DNA from: Planctomycetota bacterium
Lineage (GTDB): Bacteria; Planctomycetota; JAJSAM01; JAJVHW01
Length of the DNA stretch: 42,694 nt
NCBI GenBank assembly: GCA_022072415.1
Contig: JAJVHW010000055.1
Span: forward strand, 1 to 42,694
Direction: 5' to 3'
The position numbers and the translations under genes were made by a program. Below the pieces are notes generated by a model. That model ran no database searches. It was not told the DNA's origin and saw nothing but the letters and a program-made list of their open reading frames with translations. This document shows, piece after piece, positions 16,183 to 23,855 of this stretch (its first letter is position 1; each line of letters starts with the position of its first letter).

Positions 16183-17100
16183 CTACAATGCGGCCGCGAG
16201 CAGGCGCCCGATGCGCTCCGCCTTCGCGGGATCGATCTCCATCTCGTCGAACGGCGTGAAGTCGCGGACGAGGAGATCGCGGCGGACCTCGATGCAGAGC
16301 GTGCGCCCCGGGAACCGCGCGGCGAACGCATGCGCCTGCGACGCGGGGTGGAGCGCGTAGGCCTCGTTCTCCGCCACGCGGAGCCCGGCGCCGAAGAACG
16401 CCGCGCGCGCCGCGGACACGACCGCCGGGTCGGCCAGCATCGCGCCGTCGGGCGCTGTGGTGATGAGGTCCACCTCCGCCCGGAGCGGCCACCTGCCGAT
16501 GTTCTCCGGCCGGTACTCGGTGCGGAGACGCTCGACGATCCGGTCGTCCACCGGCACGTCCAGGCTCCGCGGGGCGTACGTGTGCGCCATCACGGCGCGG
16601 CCGCCGCCACCGCACACGGCGTCGAACGCGCGAGACGCCGCGTCGGTGTACGCCGCGTGCAGATCGAGCAGGAGCGCGAGGTCGCGCGGATCGCGCACGT
16701 AGCTCGCGACGCCCGGAGTCATCTGGCCCGACGACGTCGCGGACGGGCGCGTCGCGCGGTCCACGATGCGGTTGCAGTCGATCAGCGTGCGCGGGATCTC
16801 CGAGCGCAGGACGACCGCCGCGCGGCCCGGGGCCGCGGCGCACCACGCTTCGGCGGCCGCCGCCGCGTACTCCGTCGCCCCCACGTCGGTGTTCACGAAG
16901 AAGAAGTCCTCGAGACCTTCCGGGAACTCGCCCCGCATCCGGGCGCGGAGCGCGTCGAAGTGCGCGCGGCGCGTGGCGCCGTGCGGCACCTCGAAGAGCA
17001 GCGCGGGGGCCTGCCCGCGCGCGCCGAAGCGCAGCACCTCGCAGACGCCGGGCACGCTCGCGGGGACTCCCTGCGGATCGCTCGCGGTCATCCGGTCCAT
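16183..17100 (-). CDS. N-formylglutamate amidohydrolase family protein
   Basis: 305 residues from ATG at 17100. LFEVPHGA near residue 35 provides the first metal-site block. RTLIDCNRIVDRAT near 104 is the RxxxDxNR motif, DLHAAYTD near 145 the DLH motif, and CIEVRRDLLV near 268 carries the late Glu/Arg. These define the FGase superfamily of zinc-dependent amidohydrolases related to M14 peptidases. The enzyme may act on N-formylglutamate (histidine degradation) or on other N-acyl amino acids; no hut genes are visible nearby to support the first. It converges on the transglutaminase gene with no gap. It is the last complete core-type gene before the disturbed region starting at about 17.25 kb. 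Confidence 0.85.
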   Translation of the reverse strand: MDRMTASDPQGVPASVPGVCEVLRFGARGQAPALLFEVPHGATRRAHFDALRARMRGEFPEGLEDFFFVNTDVGATEYAAAAAEAWCAAAPGRAAVVLRSEIPRTLIDCNRIVDRATRPSATSSGQMTPGVASYVRDPRDLALLLDLHAAYTDAASRAFDAVCGGGGRAVMAHTYAPRSLDVPVDDRIVERLRTEYRPENIGRWPLRAEVDLITTAPDGAMLADPAVVSAARAAFFGAGLRVAENEAYALHPASQAHAFAARFPGRTLCIEVRRDLLVRDFTPFDEMEIDPAKAERIGRLLAAAL

Positions 17101-17157
17101 TCCAACGCCGCGCGCTTGCGCCGCGCAGGAATGGAGCCGCGGTACCCTGCCGGCACG

Positions 17158-17316
17158 ATGACGTCCCGCGCGATCCGCTACGAAGGAAGCGTCTACCGCC
17201 CCCCGTCGGAGGCCGACAGCCTGATCCTCCAGGCCACGATCGGCTGGACGACTGTTGCCTTGGTGTCACGTGGTCCTTCGAGCCCGCAAGCCGCCTCCCA
17301 AGGGATACCCCGCTGA
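17158..17316 (+). pseudogene. Radical SAM protein, N-terminal fragment
   Basis: From ATG at 17158 the first 30 residues read IRYEGSVYRPPSEADSLILQ and then ATIG. I recognise this as the start of a family of radical SAM proteins that continue directly into a CxxxCxxC iron-sulfur motif. After ATIG the sequence departs at about 17246 (ggctg followed by unrelated bases) and runs as a nonsense tail to a stop at 17316. So only the leader of the gene survives and the catalytic domain is gone. The rest of the gene is not found elsewhere in the window. The break marks the left edge of the mobile/defence island. The family call rests on my memory of the leader sequence. Confidence 0.7.
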
Positions 17317-17707
17317 CCCAAGGACGCCGGGCGAGCACCTCCGCCGCGCCCGGCTCGATCGGAGGCAGACCCTGAAGCAGGCGGCAGAGGAGATCGGGGT
17401 CCGACCCGACACCCTCTGGAAGTGGGAGCACGAGGGCCAGCTCCCGCACTCCAAGGCGTTGCCGGCGATCGAACGCTACGTCGGGCACCGACTCGCGCCG
17501 CCTGTGGAAGCAACCTGTGCCCGACTCCGGGCCTGGAGATCGGAATGTGGACTCTCTCTCGAGCGAGCTGGCGAGTTCCTCGGGCTCGATGCACACACAC
17601 TCTCCGATCTTGAGCATGCGCGACCAGTATCGCTGGCTGTGCGACTGGCGGTCGAGGCGGGCATTCGGAGGCGCGACTCCGATGGCTTCACGCGCCCTTC
17701 CAGCTGA
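17255..17707 (+). CDS. XRE-type helix-turn-helix protein
   Basis: About 150 residues, probably from TTG at 17255 or a start slightly downstream. A basic proline-rich leader (LRARKPPPKGYP) is followed by two HTH units: GEHLRRARLDRRQTLKQAAEEIGVRPDTLWKWE (about 27-58) and a weaker second copy, RLRAWRSECGLSLERAGEFLGLDAHTLSDLE (about 90-120). It likely binds DNA as a transcription regulator. It begins almost exactly at the break in the radical SAM gene, so it is part of the inserted material. The following gene is a related copy with the same leader and domain order, indicating tandem duplication. The target is unknown. Confidence 0.65.
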   Translation: MPWCHVVLRARKPPPKGYPADPRTPGEHLRRARLDRRQTLKQAAEEIGVRPDTLWKWEHEGQLPHSKALPAIERYVGHRLAPPVEATCARLRAWRSECGLSLERAGEFLGLDAHTLSDLEHARPVSLAVRLAVEAGIRRRDSDGFTRPSS

Positions 17708-17734
17708 TGCCGTGGTTGCGGTGTCAGGGATGCG

Positions 17735-18231
17735 TTGTCATTCTGCAAGGTGCGGCTCCGAGCCTGGAAACCGAGGCCGACACCCCGCGGCCTCCCTACA
17801 GTCGCCCTCCCGAACCCGCCCCGGACCCTGGGCGAGCATCTGCTCGTCGAAAGGTACTACCGTGGGCTGTCCCAACGGAAACCGCCCGCCAGTTTGGCGT
17901 GGACGAGTTCACCCTCGGCAACAGGGAGAAGGGGCGGACGACGCCGGTCATCCGGCACCGCCCCTCCATCTACAAGTGGCTGGGCTACTACCCGCTTGCG
18001 CTGACCCCGATGGGCATCGGCCGGCAGCTGGTCGCGTGCCGGCAGGCGCAAGGTCTCTCCCAGCGTGACGTCGCGCGGCAACTCGGCCTGGACCCGGGTA
18101 CGCTGAGCCGGACCGAGCAGGGTAGGCTCGGGAGCACGAACCGGCAGGTGCGTCGAGCGATCAAGGCCCTTCTCGGGACGTCGGCGGTCAACGCCCGGAC
18201 AACCCCGGAGGACGGACAAGCCGCACCATAA
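17735..18231 (+). pseudogene. XRE-type HTH gene with a -1 frameshift
   Basis: The N-terminal half (leader VRLRAWKPRP, then TLGEHLLVERYYRGLSQR) reads in one frame from TTG 17735. The continuation (ETARQFGVDEFTLGNREKG, then IYKWLGYYP and a second HTH GLSQRDVARQLGLDPGTLSRTEQG) reads in another. The switch is at about 17876-17880, where loss of a single G in a gg/aaacc context explains it: one added base restores a continuous HTH. The result would be a 160-170 residue protein like its upstream neighbour. Either the gene is broken or there is a sequencing or assembly error. I see no slippery site to suggest programmed frameshifting. Confidence 0.65.
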
Positions 18232-18295
18232 CAGGGCAACTTCAGTGTCGTCGTGCCTTGCTAGCCCGCTTCTCTCACAAAAGTTGAAACGAAAT

Positions 18296-18360
18296 CGGGC
18301 TGCGGCGCGTCTAAGTGTCTGTACCGCCAAGTACTTACACTTCCAGAGGCACGCAGCCCG
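18296..18360. promoter_or_regulatory. Nested hairpin abutting the transposase start
   Basis: An outer 8-bp stem (18296-18303 with 18353-18360) and an inner 6-bp stem (18313-18318 with 18337-18342) form a 65-base structure that ends on the base before the transposase ATG at 18361. In mRNA it would hide the ribosome binding region, a common way for insertion sequences to keep transposase low, or it may be part of the transposase-binding subterminal DNA. Role inferred from position only. Confidence 0.5.
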
Positions 18361-19278
18361 ATGAGCACAGAGTCTAGCACGACGGGGACCCTGTTTCATG
18401 ACATCGCGGGCCGCGACGCCGTCGTTCGCTTCGACGCGGGCGACGTCACAAGTGACGGCGGAGTGGTCCTGCTCGAGCGCGCCGACCGGCGCATCGACCT
18501 GACCCGGCGGTTCGCGCCGTGCTTCCGCGATCACCGCAATCCGGAGCGCGTCGAGCACACCGTGCGGCAACTCGTCACGCAGCGCGTGTTCGGGCTGTGC
18601 CTGGGCTACGAGGACGTGTCCGACCACGACCTGATCGGGAAGGACCCGCTGCTCGCCGCGGCGTGCGGCCGCGGCCAAGGCTCGCTCGCGGGCAAGAGCA
18701 CGCTCTCGCGCCTGGAGATGACGAAGAGGGGCGCGACGTCGGCGGCGCTGCACGAGAAGTCGAAGAAGGCGGAGCGGGTCTTCCGCGACTTCGACTGGAC
18801 CACCTTGGACACGTGCAGTCACGAGCGCCGCGTGGTCGCGAAGGCCGAGCACCTGGTCGGCGGCAAGCAGAACCCGCGCTTCGTGGTCACCAACCTCTCG
18901 CGGAACAGCTGGAGCGCGCGGCGCCTGTACGAGGACCTCTACTGCGCCCGCGGCGAGGCCGAGAACCGGATCAAGGAGCAGCAGCTCGGGCTCTTCGGCA
19001 CGCGGCTGTCGACTCCGACGCTCCAGGGCAACGCGGTCCGCACGGCGCTGTCGGCGATGGCGTACGTGCTGACCTGCGCGCTGCGCCGGCTCGGGCTCGC
19101 CGGCACGGAGATGGAGCGCGCGCAGGCGGACACGATTCGGCTGCGCCTCCTCAAGGTCGGCGCGCTCGTCCGGGTGACGACGCGCAAGATCTGGATCTCG
19201 ATGTCGTCGTCGTGGCCGTGGAAGGAGAGCTTCGAGGCGTGCGCGCGCCGCCTGCTCGCGCCCGCCGCCGTCACCTGA
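18361..19278 (+). pseudogene. IS1380-like transposase lacking its central catalytic part
   Basis: 305 residues, open throughout. The N-terminus (VTSDGGVVLLERAD near 30-43, then a recognisable EDVSDHDLIGKDPLL) and the C-terminus (NPRFVVTNLS near 180, LYEDLYCARGEAENRIKEQQ near 192-211, then a helix-rich end) match IS1380-family transposases. Between LAGKSTLSRLEM (about 115-125) and ERVFRDFDWTTL (about 139-150) the family normally has well over 100 residues, including the first acidic catalytic residues (an LDxDxTDD-type block). These are missing without breaking the frame. Full-length relatives are about 430-450 residues. The protein should be catalytically dead but might still bind the ends. 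Confidence 0.8.
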
Positions 19279-19297
19279 AGTCAACCCGAACCGTCCG

Positions 19298-19370
19298 GGA
19301 CGCATGCGTCCGGCCTATACGGTCCCGACCGACCGCGATTCCGCGGTCGATCCGAGGCCGCGGGCACCCG
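19298..19370. repeat. Tandem dyad symmetries at the right end of the IS
   Basis: Past the transposase stop are a perfect 14-base palindrome (19298-19311), an 8-bp stem around a 4-base loop (19330-19337 with 19342-19349) and a ccgcgg-cored dyad at about 19357-19372. The stretch 19279-19535 holds no gene. These may be subterminal transposase sites, a transcription stop protecting the element, or chance in GC-rich DNA. Confidence 0.4.
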
Positions 19371-19535
19371 CGGCGCGGCCCGCGCCGGCGTCCCACGCGC
19401 GCCACTGGCGGCCGCCACCGTCGCGAACGACGCATCCGGCGCGAGATCGCGACCCGTCGTGAGAGAAGCAGGCTAAACAGCGGCCGTGACGTTACGCTCC
19501 CTCGATCCAAACCGGCTCTCCCGCCAACTCCCTGA

Positions 19536-20210
19536 CTACTCCAGCCACATCGCCAGGCGCTCCGCCGGCCCCCAAAAGTCGTCCGGTACATCATCAAGGT
19601 TCTGCCGAATATAGCGCCCAAGGTAGCCGGGGTCTGCGGCCAGCTTCTCCCATCGTGCTGCATAAACGTGGCGGATCACAAAGAGGACGAATGACATCGG
19701 ACGAAGCACTCGACGCGTCGAAATGCGAATACCCGTCTCATGCCCGAAGTGCATGTGTGCCGCCGGATGGACTCCGGCACGGTACTCCTTCGGAGCGTAG
19801 TCGAACCGGAAGTAGACAGGACTGTCCCGCAACGGGGCGTTGTCCAACGAGGACTCCCAGTCGTCTCGGAACTCGTCGCCGACCGTCGCAGCCTCCTCTC
19901 CCAGAACATCTCTCAGAAACTCCTCATACTCCTGAACAACCATCGGGCACTGGAGGTACGAGTACGACGGCGTGGCCTGATCTCCGTTTCGCGCGTACTT
20001 GAACTGAAAAAGAGCCATATCTCGCAACCGGAAGTTGTAAAGCCGACCTGCGTACGTTCGCTCCCAACACTCTCGGTACCTCAGATCCCGAAACTCCGCC
20101 GCTCTCACGCTCTCGTACTGCGGTCGCGGCTCCCGAGCATCTGCCACGCCCAGCATGCGCAGGAGCTTCCAGGCGTCCTCGACCTGAGTCAAGAACATTC
20201 CCAGCTTCAC
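19536..20210 (-). CDS. DUF2290 domain protein
   Basis: 224 residues from ATG at 20210, the usual length of the family. Its second half carries the conserved block I associate with DUF2290: YFRFDYAPKEYRAGVHPAAH, then HMHFGHETGIRIS (two His and an Arg that could form an active or binding site), then RVLRPMSFVLFVIRHVYAARW. The biochemical function is not known. It is downstream of, and overlaps by 4 bases (ATGA), a UvrD-like helicase gene, so the two are co-expressed. With insertion sequences on both sides this resembles a two-gene defence cassette; the His-rich block suggests an effector or nucleic-acid-modifying role, which is inference only. Confidence 0.8.
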   Translation of the reverse strand: MKLGMFLTQVEDAWKLLRMLGVADAREPRPQYESVRAAEFRDLRYRECWERTYAGRLYNFRLRDMALFQFKYARNGDQATPSYSYLQCPMVVQEYEEFLRDVLGEEAATVGDEFRDDWESSLDNAPLRDSPVYFRFDYAPKEYRAGVHPAAHMHFGHETGIRISTRRVLRPMSFVLFVIRHVYAARWEKLAADPGYLGRYIRQNLDDVPDDFWGPAERLAMWLE

Positions 20211-22336
20211 AATTCGCCCCTCGACGCCTTCTTGCTCTTCTTGATCTTCGAGGACGCGAGCTTCCGTTGCTGCAAAAGTCGTTCAACTTCCTCAAGCGGA
20301 AGGGTCGACAGCGCATCATCTAGCAGCCGCTCACCACGAACGCGTCTCGACTCAGACTCCGCCATGTCGCGCTTGAGTATCCGAGACTGCTCTTCCGTTG
20401 GATACACAAACCGAAGGAATGGGAAGTTCTTCTTGGCAGCGGCGATCTCTTGTGCGCACTGTTCGGCACCTTTGCCAACTCCTGACATCCGCACCCATGC
20501 TTTCGCGCGAGTCATCGCGGTGAACAGCTTATTACGTTCCCGCCAGGATGCGGGAAAGCACGCGTCGGCACCGACTACGTACACCATGAACGCCTCATTC
20601 CCCTTTGCCTTGTGGACGGTCGAAAGCGTAACGCGACCAGTCTGATAGAACTCATGCAGCGTCCAAGGATCAGAGTGAATGTCGTTTGTACGGATTCCTG
20701 CGTTCTCAAGCTTCTGGGCGATCGCCCCAATGTACACCCTCGCATTCCGGTCATCAACGCTGACAACCAATACGTCATCAGGCCTCAGACCGTCTGAAAT
20801 GTCGGCCTTGATGCCATTCACGACCGCTTTCACCTCAGCGTCGAATGTCTCGTAGGATGTGAACTTCACCATCTCATCCATCCCACCGGTGATCTCCCTT
20901 CCGAGCGGGGCCGTCTCAACGGGCCGCTCAATCGCGACTCTCGATCCAGGAGAGAGGACCCCCTCCCTCAGCTCGTAGCCGACGTAGTTCCAATGCGCCT
21001 CGCTCTCCAACACCTGTACCTTGCTGTTTCCGTAGACACCGAGGCCGAGCGCATGGGCGCACACGAGTATCTCGCGAGGATTCCGGTAACAACGATGCAG
21101 AACCATGTCGGCGACTAGATCAATGTCTGGGGTGCCATCGCCCCGAGCTCCGAAGTGCTGCTCGAGATTGGGCGCCGAGATCTGAAATATCGTCTGAAAC
21201 TCGTCATAGGCCCAGAGGAAGCAATCATTCCGAACAAGCCGGCGGCAGAGCTGCATGAAGGAAGGCGGGAAGTCCTGACCCTCATCGATCAGAACGTAGT
21301 CAAACTCAGGCTCCCAAGGCGGAATTCTAAGCAGCGACCTGCACAGATGGTCAAACTCCTTGCCAGGACTCTCTCGCGATGCCTCCTTGAAGGACATTAC
21401 TGGTACTCCGAGCCTTCGGCAGGTACTTGAGTAAACTCCCTCGCGCGCCGAGCCCCCCCAGCCATGAAGCACGCGCAGGCGGTCCCAGTCAGGATCAGTG
21501 TCCGAGAACTGCTTGTGGAACCGCGTGATCATCCGCGTGATGTACTGGTACAGGCTCTTTGTATAGAACGTGTACAGGATGCGGGCCTTGGGCTGTCGCA
21601 GATGTAGCATGGCAGCGCGCATGGCGAGGACTACGGTCTTGCCTGACCCGGCAATGCCCCTCAGCCGCTGTGGACCATCCAGTGGCGCTATTCCAGCAGG
21701 AAGCTGCTCCCGGTCTAGAAGCACGATGCTGTTCTCGACAGCGGTTGCTTGCGCCCCCTTCGTGGCGCTCTCGCTTGCCCGGTCACGTACCTTTGCGCGG
21801 AACATTCCGCCGGCGCCCTGGATCGTTGATACCAGCTGGCGGAACACTGGCTCAGGTAGATCGATGCGCTGGATACTCTCCAGCAAGGACTTCAGACTCG
21901 CATCGTCACTGACGATCGCGGCATCGAGTGCGCTCGGCAAGTCCTGTGCTGCATCGGTGGCAAAGATGGCAAAGCTAATCGGAATACGCAACGTGGTCTT
22001 AGTGGTTCGAAGAGCCTTCACACGGATCATGCGTGAGTGAATACTAGAAACGACCCGGTCAAGCCGCTCATCGGCCTCGGTCACCGATCCAACGGTGACC
22101 CCACGCCCAGCGCCGTCAACCAAGGCAAACGCTACGACACCGTACTTCGGAGAGAGGAGCAGCAGATCGGTCTCGACTATCTGGTCATCTTCGTCGCGAT
22201 AGAGGGGGAAGCCGCAGAAGACGTGCGCGTCTTGCAGGCCCGCATCGGCCTCAACGTCCCGCAGAAGTGCCAGCAGTACCCGCGCCGGTCCGCCAGCCTT
22301 CAGCGTTGCCTCGGAAGGAGCAATACTCATCATCAC
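20207..22336 (-). CDS. UvrD-like superfamily 1 helicase/ATPase
   Basis: 709 residues from a GTG at 22336; two ATGs follow directly (22333, 22330), so the true start is one of three. The SF1 motifs are complete: Walker A GIAGSGKT (227-234), Walker B VLIDEGQD (348-355), a motif-IV/V block STVHKAKGNE (572-581) and motif VI TAMTRAK (606-612). The first 200 residues resemble the nuclease-related domains seen ahead of such helicases (PLYRDEDDQIVETDLLLLSP, then GVVAFALVDG), but the expected ExK residues are not there. A Lys/Arg/Ser-rich tail ends the protein. It is coupled to the DUF2290 gene and flanked by mobile elements. Probable function: nucleic-acid unwinding or sensing in phage or plasmid defence. 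Confidence 0.88.
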   Translation of the reverse strand: MMMSIAPSEATLKAGGPARVLLALLRDVEADAGLQDAHVFCGFPLYRDEDDQIVETDLLLLSPKYGVVAFALVDGAGRGVTVGSVTEADERLDRVVSSIHSRMIRVKALRTTKTTLRIPISFAIFATDAAQDLPSALDAAIVSDDASLKSLLESIQRIDLPEPVFRQLVSTIQGAGGMFRAKVRDRASESATKGAQATAVENSIVLLDREQLPAGIAPLDGPQRLRGIAGSGKTVVLAMRAAMLHLRQPKARILYTFYTKSLYQYITRMITRFHKQFSDTDPDWDRLRVLHGWGGSAREGVYSSTCRRLGVPVMSFKEASRESPGKEFDHLCRSLLRIPPWEPEFDYVLIDEGQDFPPSFMQLCRRLVRNDCFLWAYDEFQTIFQISAPNLEQHFGARGDGTPDIDLVADMVLHRCYRNPREILVCAHALGLGVYGNSKVQVLESEAHWNYVGYELREGVLSPGSRVAIERPVETAPLGREITGGMDEMVKFTSYETFDAEVKAVVNGIKADISDGLRPDDVLVVSVDDRNARVYIGAIAQKLENAGIRTNDIHSDPWTLHEFYQTGRVTLSTVHKAKGNEAFMVYVVGADACFPASWRERNKLFTAMTRAKAWVRMSGVGKGAEQCAQEIAAAKKNFPFLRFVYPTEEQSRILKRDMAESESRRVRGERLLDDALSTLPLEEVERLLQQRKLASSKIKKSKKASRGEL

Positions 22337-22466
22337 GGTGAGCCCTCATCGCCAGTCCAAGAGGAGGATCGTACAGGACTGGCTGAGCCAAAGGGGAGCG
22401 TCTTCTCCGGGGTGCCAGCGCCGCAAGGACCAGGAGTCCTTGGAGTTGACCCGCTTCCGTGGACGG

Positions 22467-23330
22467 TCAGGTGCTTGCGGTCATGAGGGCGCCCTCAGCC
22501 CTCGCCTCAAACTCGTTGGGTGAGAGGTAGCCGAGCGCCGAGTGGCGCCGGCGCGAGTTGTACCAGCCCTCGATCCACTCGAAGATCGCGATCCGCGTCT
22601 CGGCCTTGCTGCGGAGCCCGTTCCGGCCGAGCAGCTCGCACTTGAGCGACGCGAAGAAGCTCTCGGCCATAGCGTTGTCGTAGGCATCGCCGACCGACCC
22701 CATCGAGGGCCGCACCTTCGCGGCCCGGCAGCGGATGCCGAACGCGATCGAGGTGTACTGCGTTCCCTGGTCGGAGTGGTGGATCACGCCGTCGGGCCGG
22801 CGCTGCGCGCAGGCCGTCTCGAGCGCCTCGACGACGAGCTCGGTGCGCAGATGATCGGTGAGGCGCCAGCCGACGACCTTCCGGCTCCACGCGTCAATCA
22901 CGACCGCGAGGAAGAGGAAGCCCGGCGCGGTCGGGACGTACGTGATGTCCGCGACCCAGAGCTGGTCGCGGCCATCGGCCGTGAAGTCCCGCTCGACGAG
23001 GTCGGGCGCCTGCCGCGCGTCCGGGTCGCGGACCGTCGTCGTCGTGAAACGCCGTCGGGTGGCGCCCTGCAGCCCGAGCGCCCGCATCAGCCTCGCGACG
23101 CGCTTCTTCCCGATACGGACCCCGTCGGCCGCGAGCTCCGCATGCACGCGCGGCGCCCCGTACGTGCCGCCGGAGACCGCATGGATCAGGCGGATCCGCT
23201 GCGAGATCTCGACGTCCGCCCGGGCCCGCCGCGACAGCGGCCGGTCCTTCCACGCGTAGAAGCCGCTGCGGGAAACGTCGAGGACCTCGCACTGTCTCGC
23301 GACGCCATGTCGGGCCTGGTGCGCGCTCAC
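22467..23330 (-). CDS. IS3-family transposase OrfB (DDE integrase)
   Basis: 287 residues from a GTG at 23330. A HTH_21-like front part (GTYGAPRVHAEL near 54, then RVARLMRALGL) precedes the rve integrase core. Catalytic residues are visible: Asp in LWVADITY, Asp in HHSDQGTQY and Glu in AMAESFFASLK, followed by the WYNSRRRHSALGYLSP tail typical of IS3 transposases. It overlaps OrfA by 4 bases. The -1 frame from an A-rich spot in OrfA (ctggaaaaagcc) stays open into OrfB, so a programmed -1 frameshift giving the fused OrfAB transposase is likely, as known for IS3 elements. Confidence 0.93.
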   Translation of the reverse strand: MSAHQARHGVARQCEVLDVSRSGFYAWKDRPLSRRARADVEISQRIRLIHAVSGGTYGAPRVHAELAADGVRIGKKRVARLMRALGLQGATRRRFTTTTVRDPDARQAPDLVERDFTADGRDQLWVADITYVPTAPGFLFLAVVIDAWSRKVVGWRLTDHLRTELVVEALETACAQRRPDGVIHHSDQGTQYTSIAFGIRCRAAKVRPSMGSVGDAYDNAMAESFFASLKCELLGRNGLRSKAETRIAIFEWIEGWYNSRRRHSALGYLSPNEFEARAEGALMTAST

Positions 23331-23632
23331 GAACTCGAACTCCGCCTGGAGCCCCTCTGCGCGAACCAGGCCGCGGCTTTTTCCAGGATGTCGCGCTCCT
23401 CGAGGAGGTGGCGATTCTCCCGCCGCAGCCGGACCAGCTCCTCACGCTCCTCCGACGTCAGGCCGTCCTTGCGGCGGCCCTGGTCGAGGTCGGCCTGCTT
23501 GACCCAGTTACGGATCGTCTGGGCCGACGGCTCGAACTCCTTCTCCAGGCTCTCGGGCGATCGCCCGGACCGGACGAGCTCGATCATCTGCTGCCGGAAC
23601 TCCGGCGGGTACGGCGGTCTGCTCTTGGCCAT
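23327..23632 (-). CDS. IS3-family transposase OrfA (HTH/leucine zipper)
   Basis: 101 residues from ATG at 23632. An HTH_Tnp_1 domain (YPPEFRQQMIELVRSGRSPE, then SAQTIRNWVKQ) is followed by a short heptad region (REELVRLRRENRHLLEERDILEK) that acts as the dimerising leucine zipper in this family. It binds the IS ends and, when fused to OrfB by frameshift, forms the active transposase. The gagaaaaag-like slippery stretch lies near the end of the zipper. Length is normal. Confidence 0.92.
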   Translation of the reverse strand: MAKSRPPYPPEFRQQMIELVRSGRSPESLEKEFEPSAQTIRNWVKQADLDQGRRKDGLTSEEREELVRLRRENRHLLEERDILEKAAAWFAQRGSRRSSSS

Positions 23633-23682
23633 CGTAGACCCCATTCTCCCAAACGGGATGGTGTCCACGGAAGCGGGGCAAC

Positions 23683-23855
23683 GTCAGCACGAGCCGCGGG
23701 CCCCAGTCCCTGCGCAGCCGCGTCCGCCACCACGCGAGCGTCGAACGCGGAACGCCCGCCGCCGCCGCGAACGCCTTCAGCGAAAGCCCGCTGTCAGCGT
23801 GCTCCCGCACGATCCCGCGCATCTCCTTCTCGGACCAAAGCCGTCGCTTCGCCAT
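23683..23855 (-). pseudogene. IS66-accessory-like orfA fragment cut by the IS3 element
   Basis: From ATG at 23855, preceded by a strong ribosome site (GAGGAGG), 57 codons encode MAKRRLWSEKEMRGIVREHA and a helix-turn-helix (GLSLKAFAAAAGVPRSTLAWWRTRLRR). This resembles the small TnpA accessory protein of IS66-type elements. The frame then enters the inverted repeat of the IS3 element at 23682, so the C-terminal part is displaced. I could not find its continuation on the far side of the IS3 element (below 22445), so the rest was probably deleted. The IS66 assignment is moderate; other HTH transposase accessory genes look similar. Confidence 0.55.

Larger units (their letters stand above)
18262..19475 (+). 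mobile_element. IS1380-family-like element, internally deleted
   Basis: Seventeen-base terminal inverted repeats lie at 18262-18278 and 19459-19475, with one mismatch between them (tagccYgcttctctcac). They enclose a single transposase reading frame plus a hairpin-rich right end. The span is about 1.2 kb, shorter than the roughly 1.6-1.7 kb usual for the family, in line with the missing middle of the transposase. No target-site duplication was seen directly outside the repeats. The element is probably unable to move on its own, but could be moved by a full-length relative elsewhere in the genome. Confidence 0.75.
22445..23682 (-). mobile_element. IS3-family insertion sequence
   Basis: Terminal inverted repeats of 20 bases with one mismatch (gttgMcccgcttccgtggac) lie at 22445-22464 and 23663-23682. 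Inside are the two overlapping frames typical of IS3 elements, transcribed right to left. Total about 1.24 kb, normal for the family. No clear target duplication was seen next to the repeats. On its right the element interrupts an older IS66-accessory-like gene. The element appears intact and may still be active. Confidence 0.85.

Noticed and set aside
13215-16259. A second plus-strand frame of 1014 residues over the transglutaminase gene
   Set aside because: Arg/Pro/Ala-rich and domain-free; the overlapping frame has a complete set of catalytic motifs.
17860-17900. Programmed frameshifting in the second XRE gene
   Set aside because: There is no heptameric slippery sequence or downstream structure at the switch; a simple one-base loss explains the pattern.
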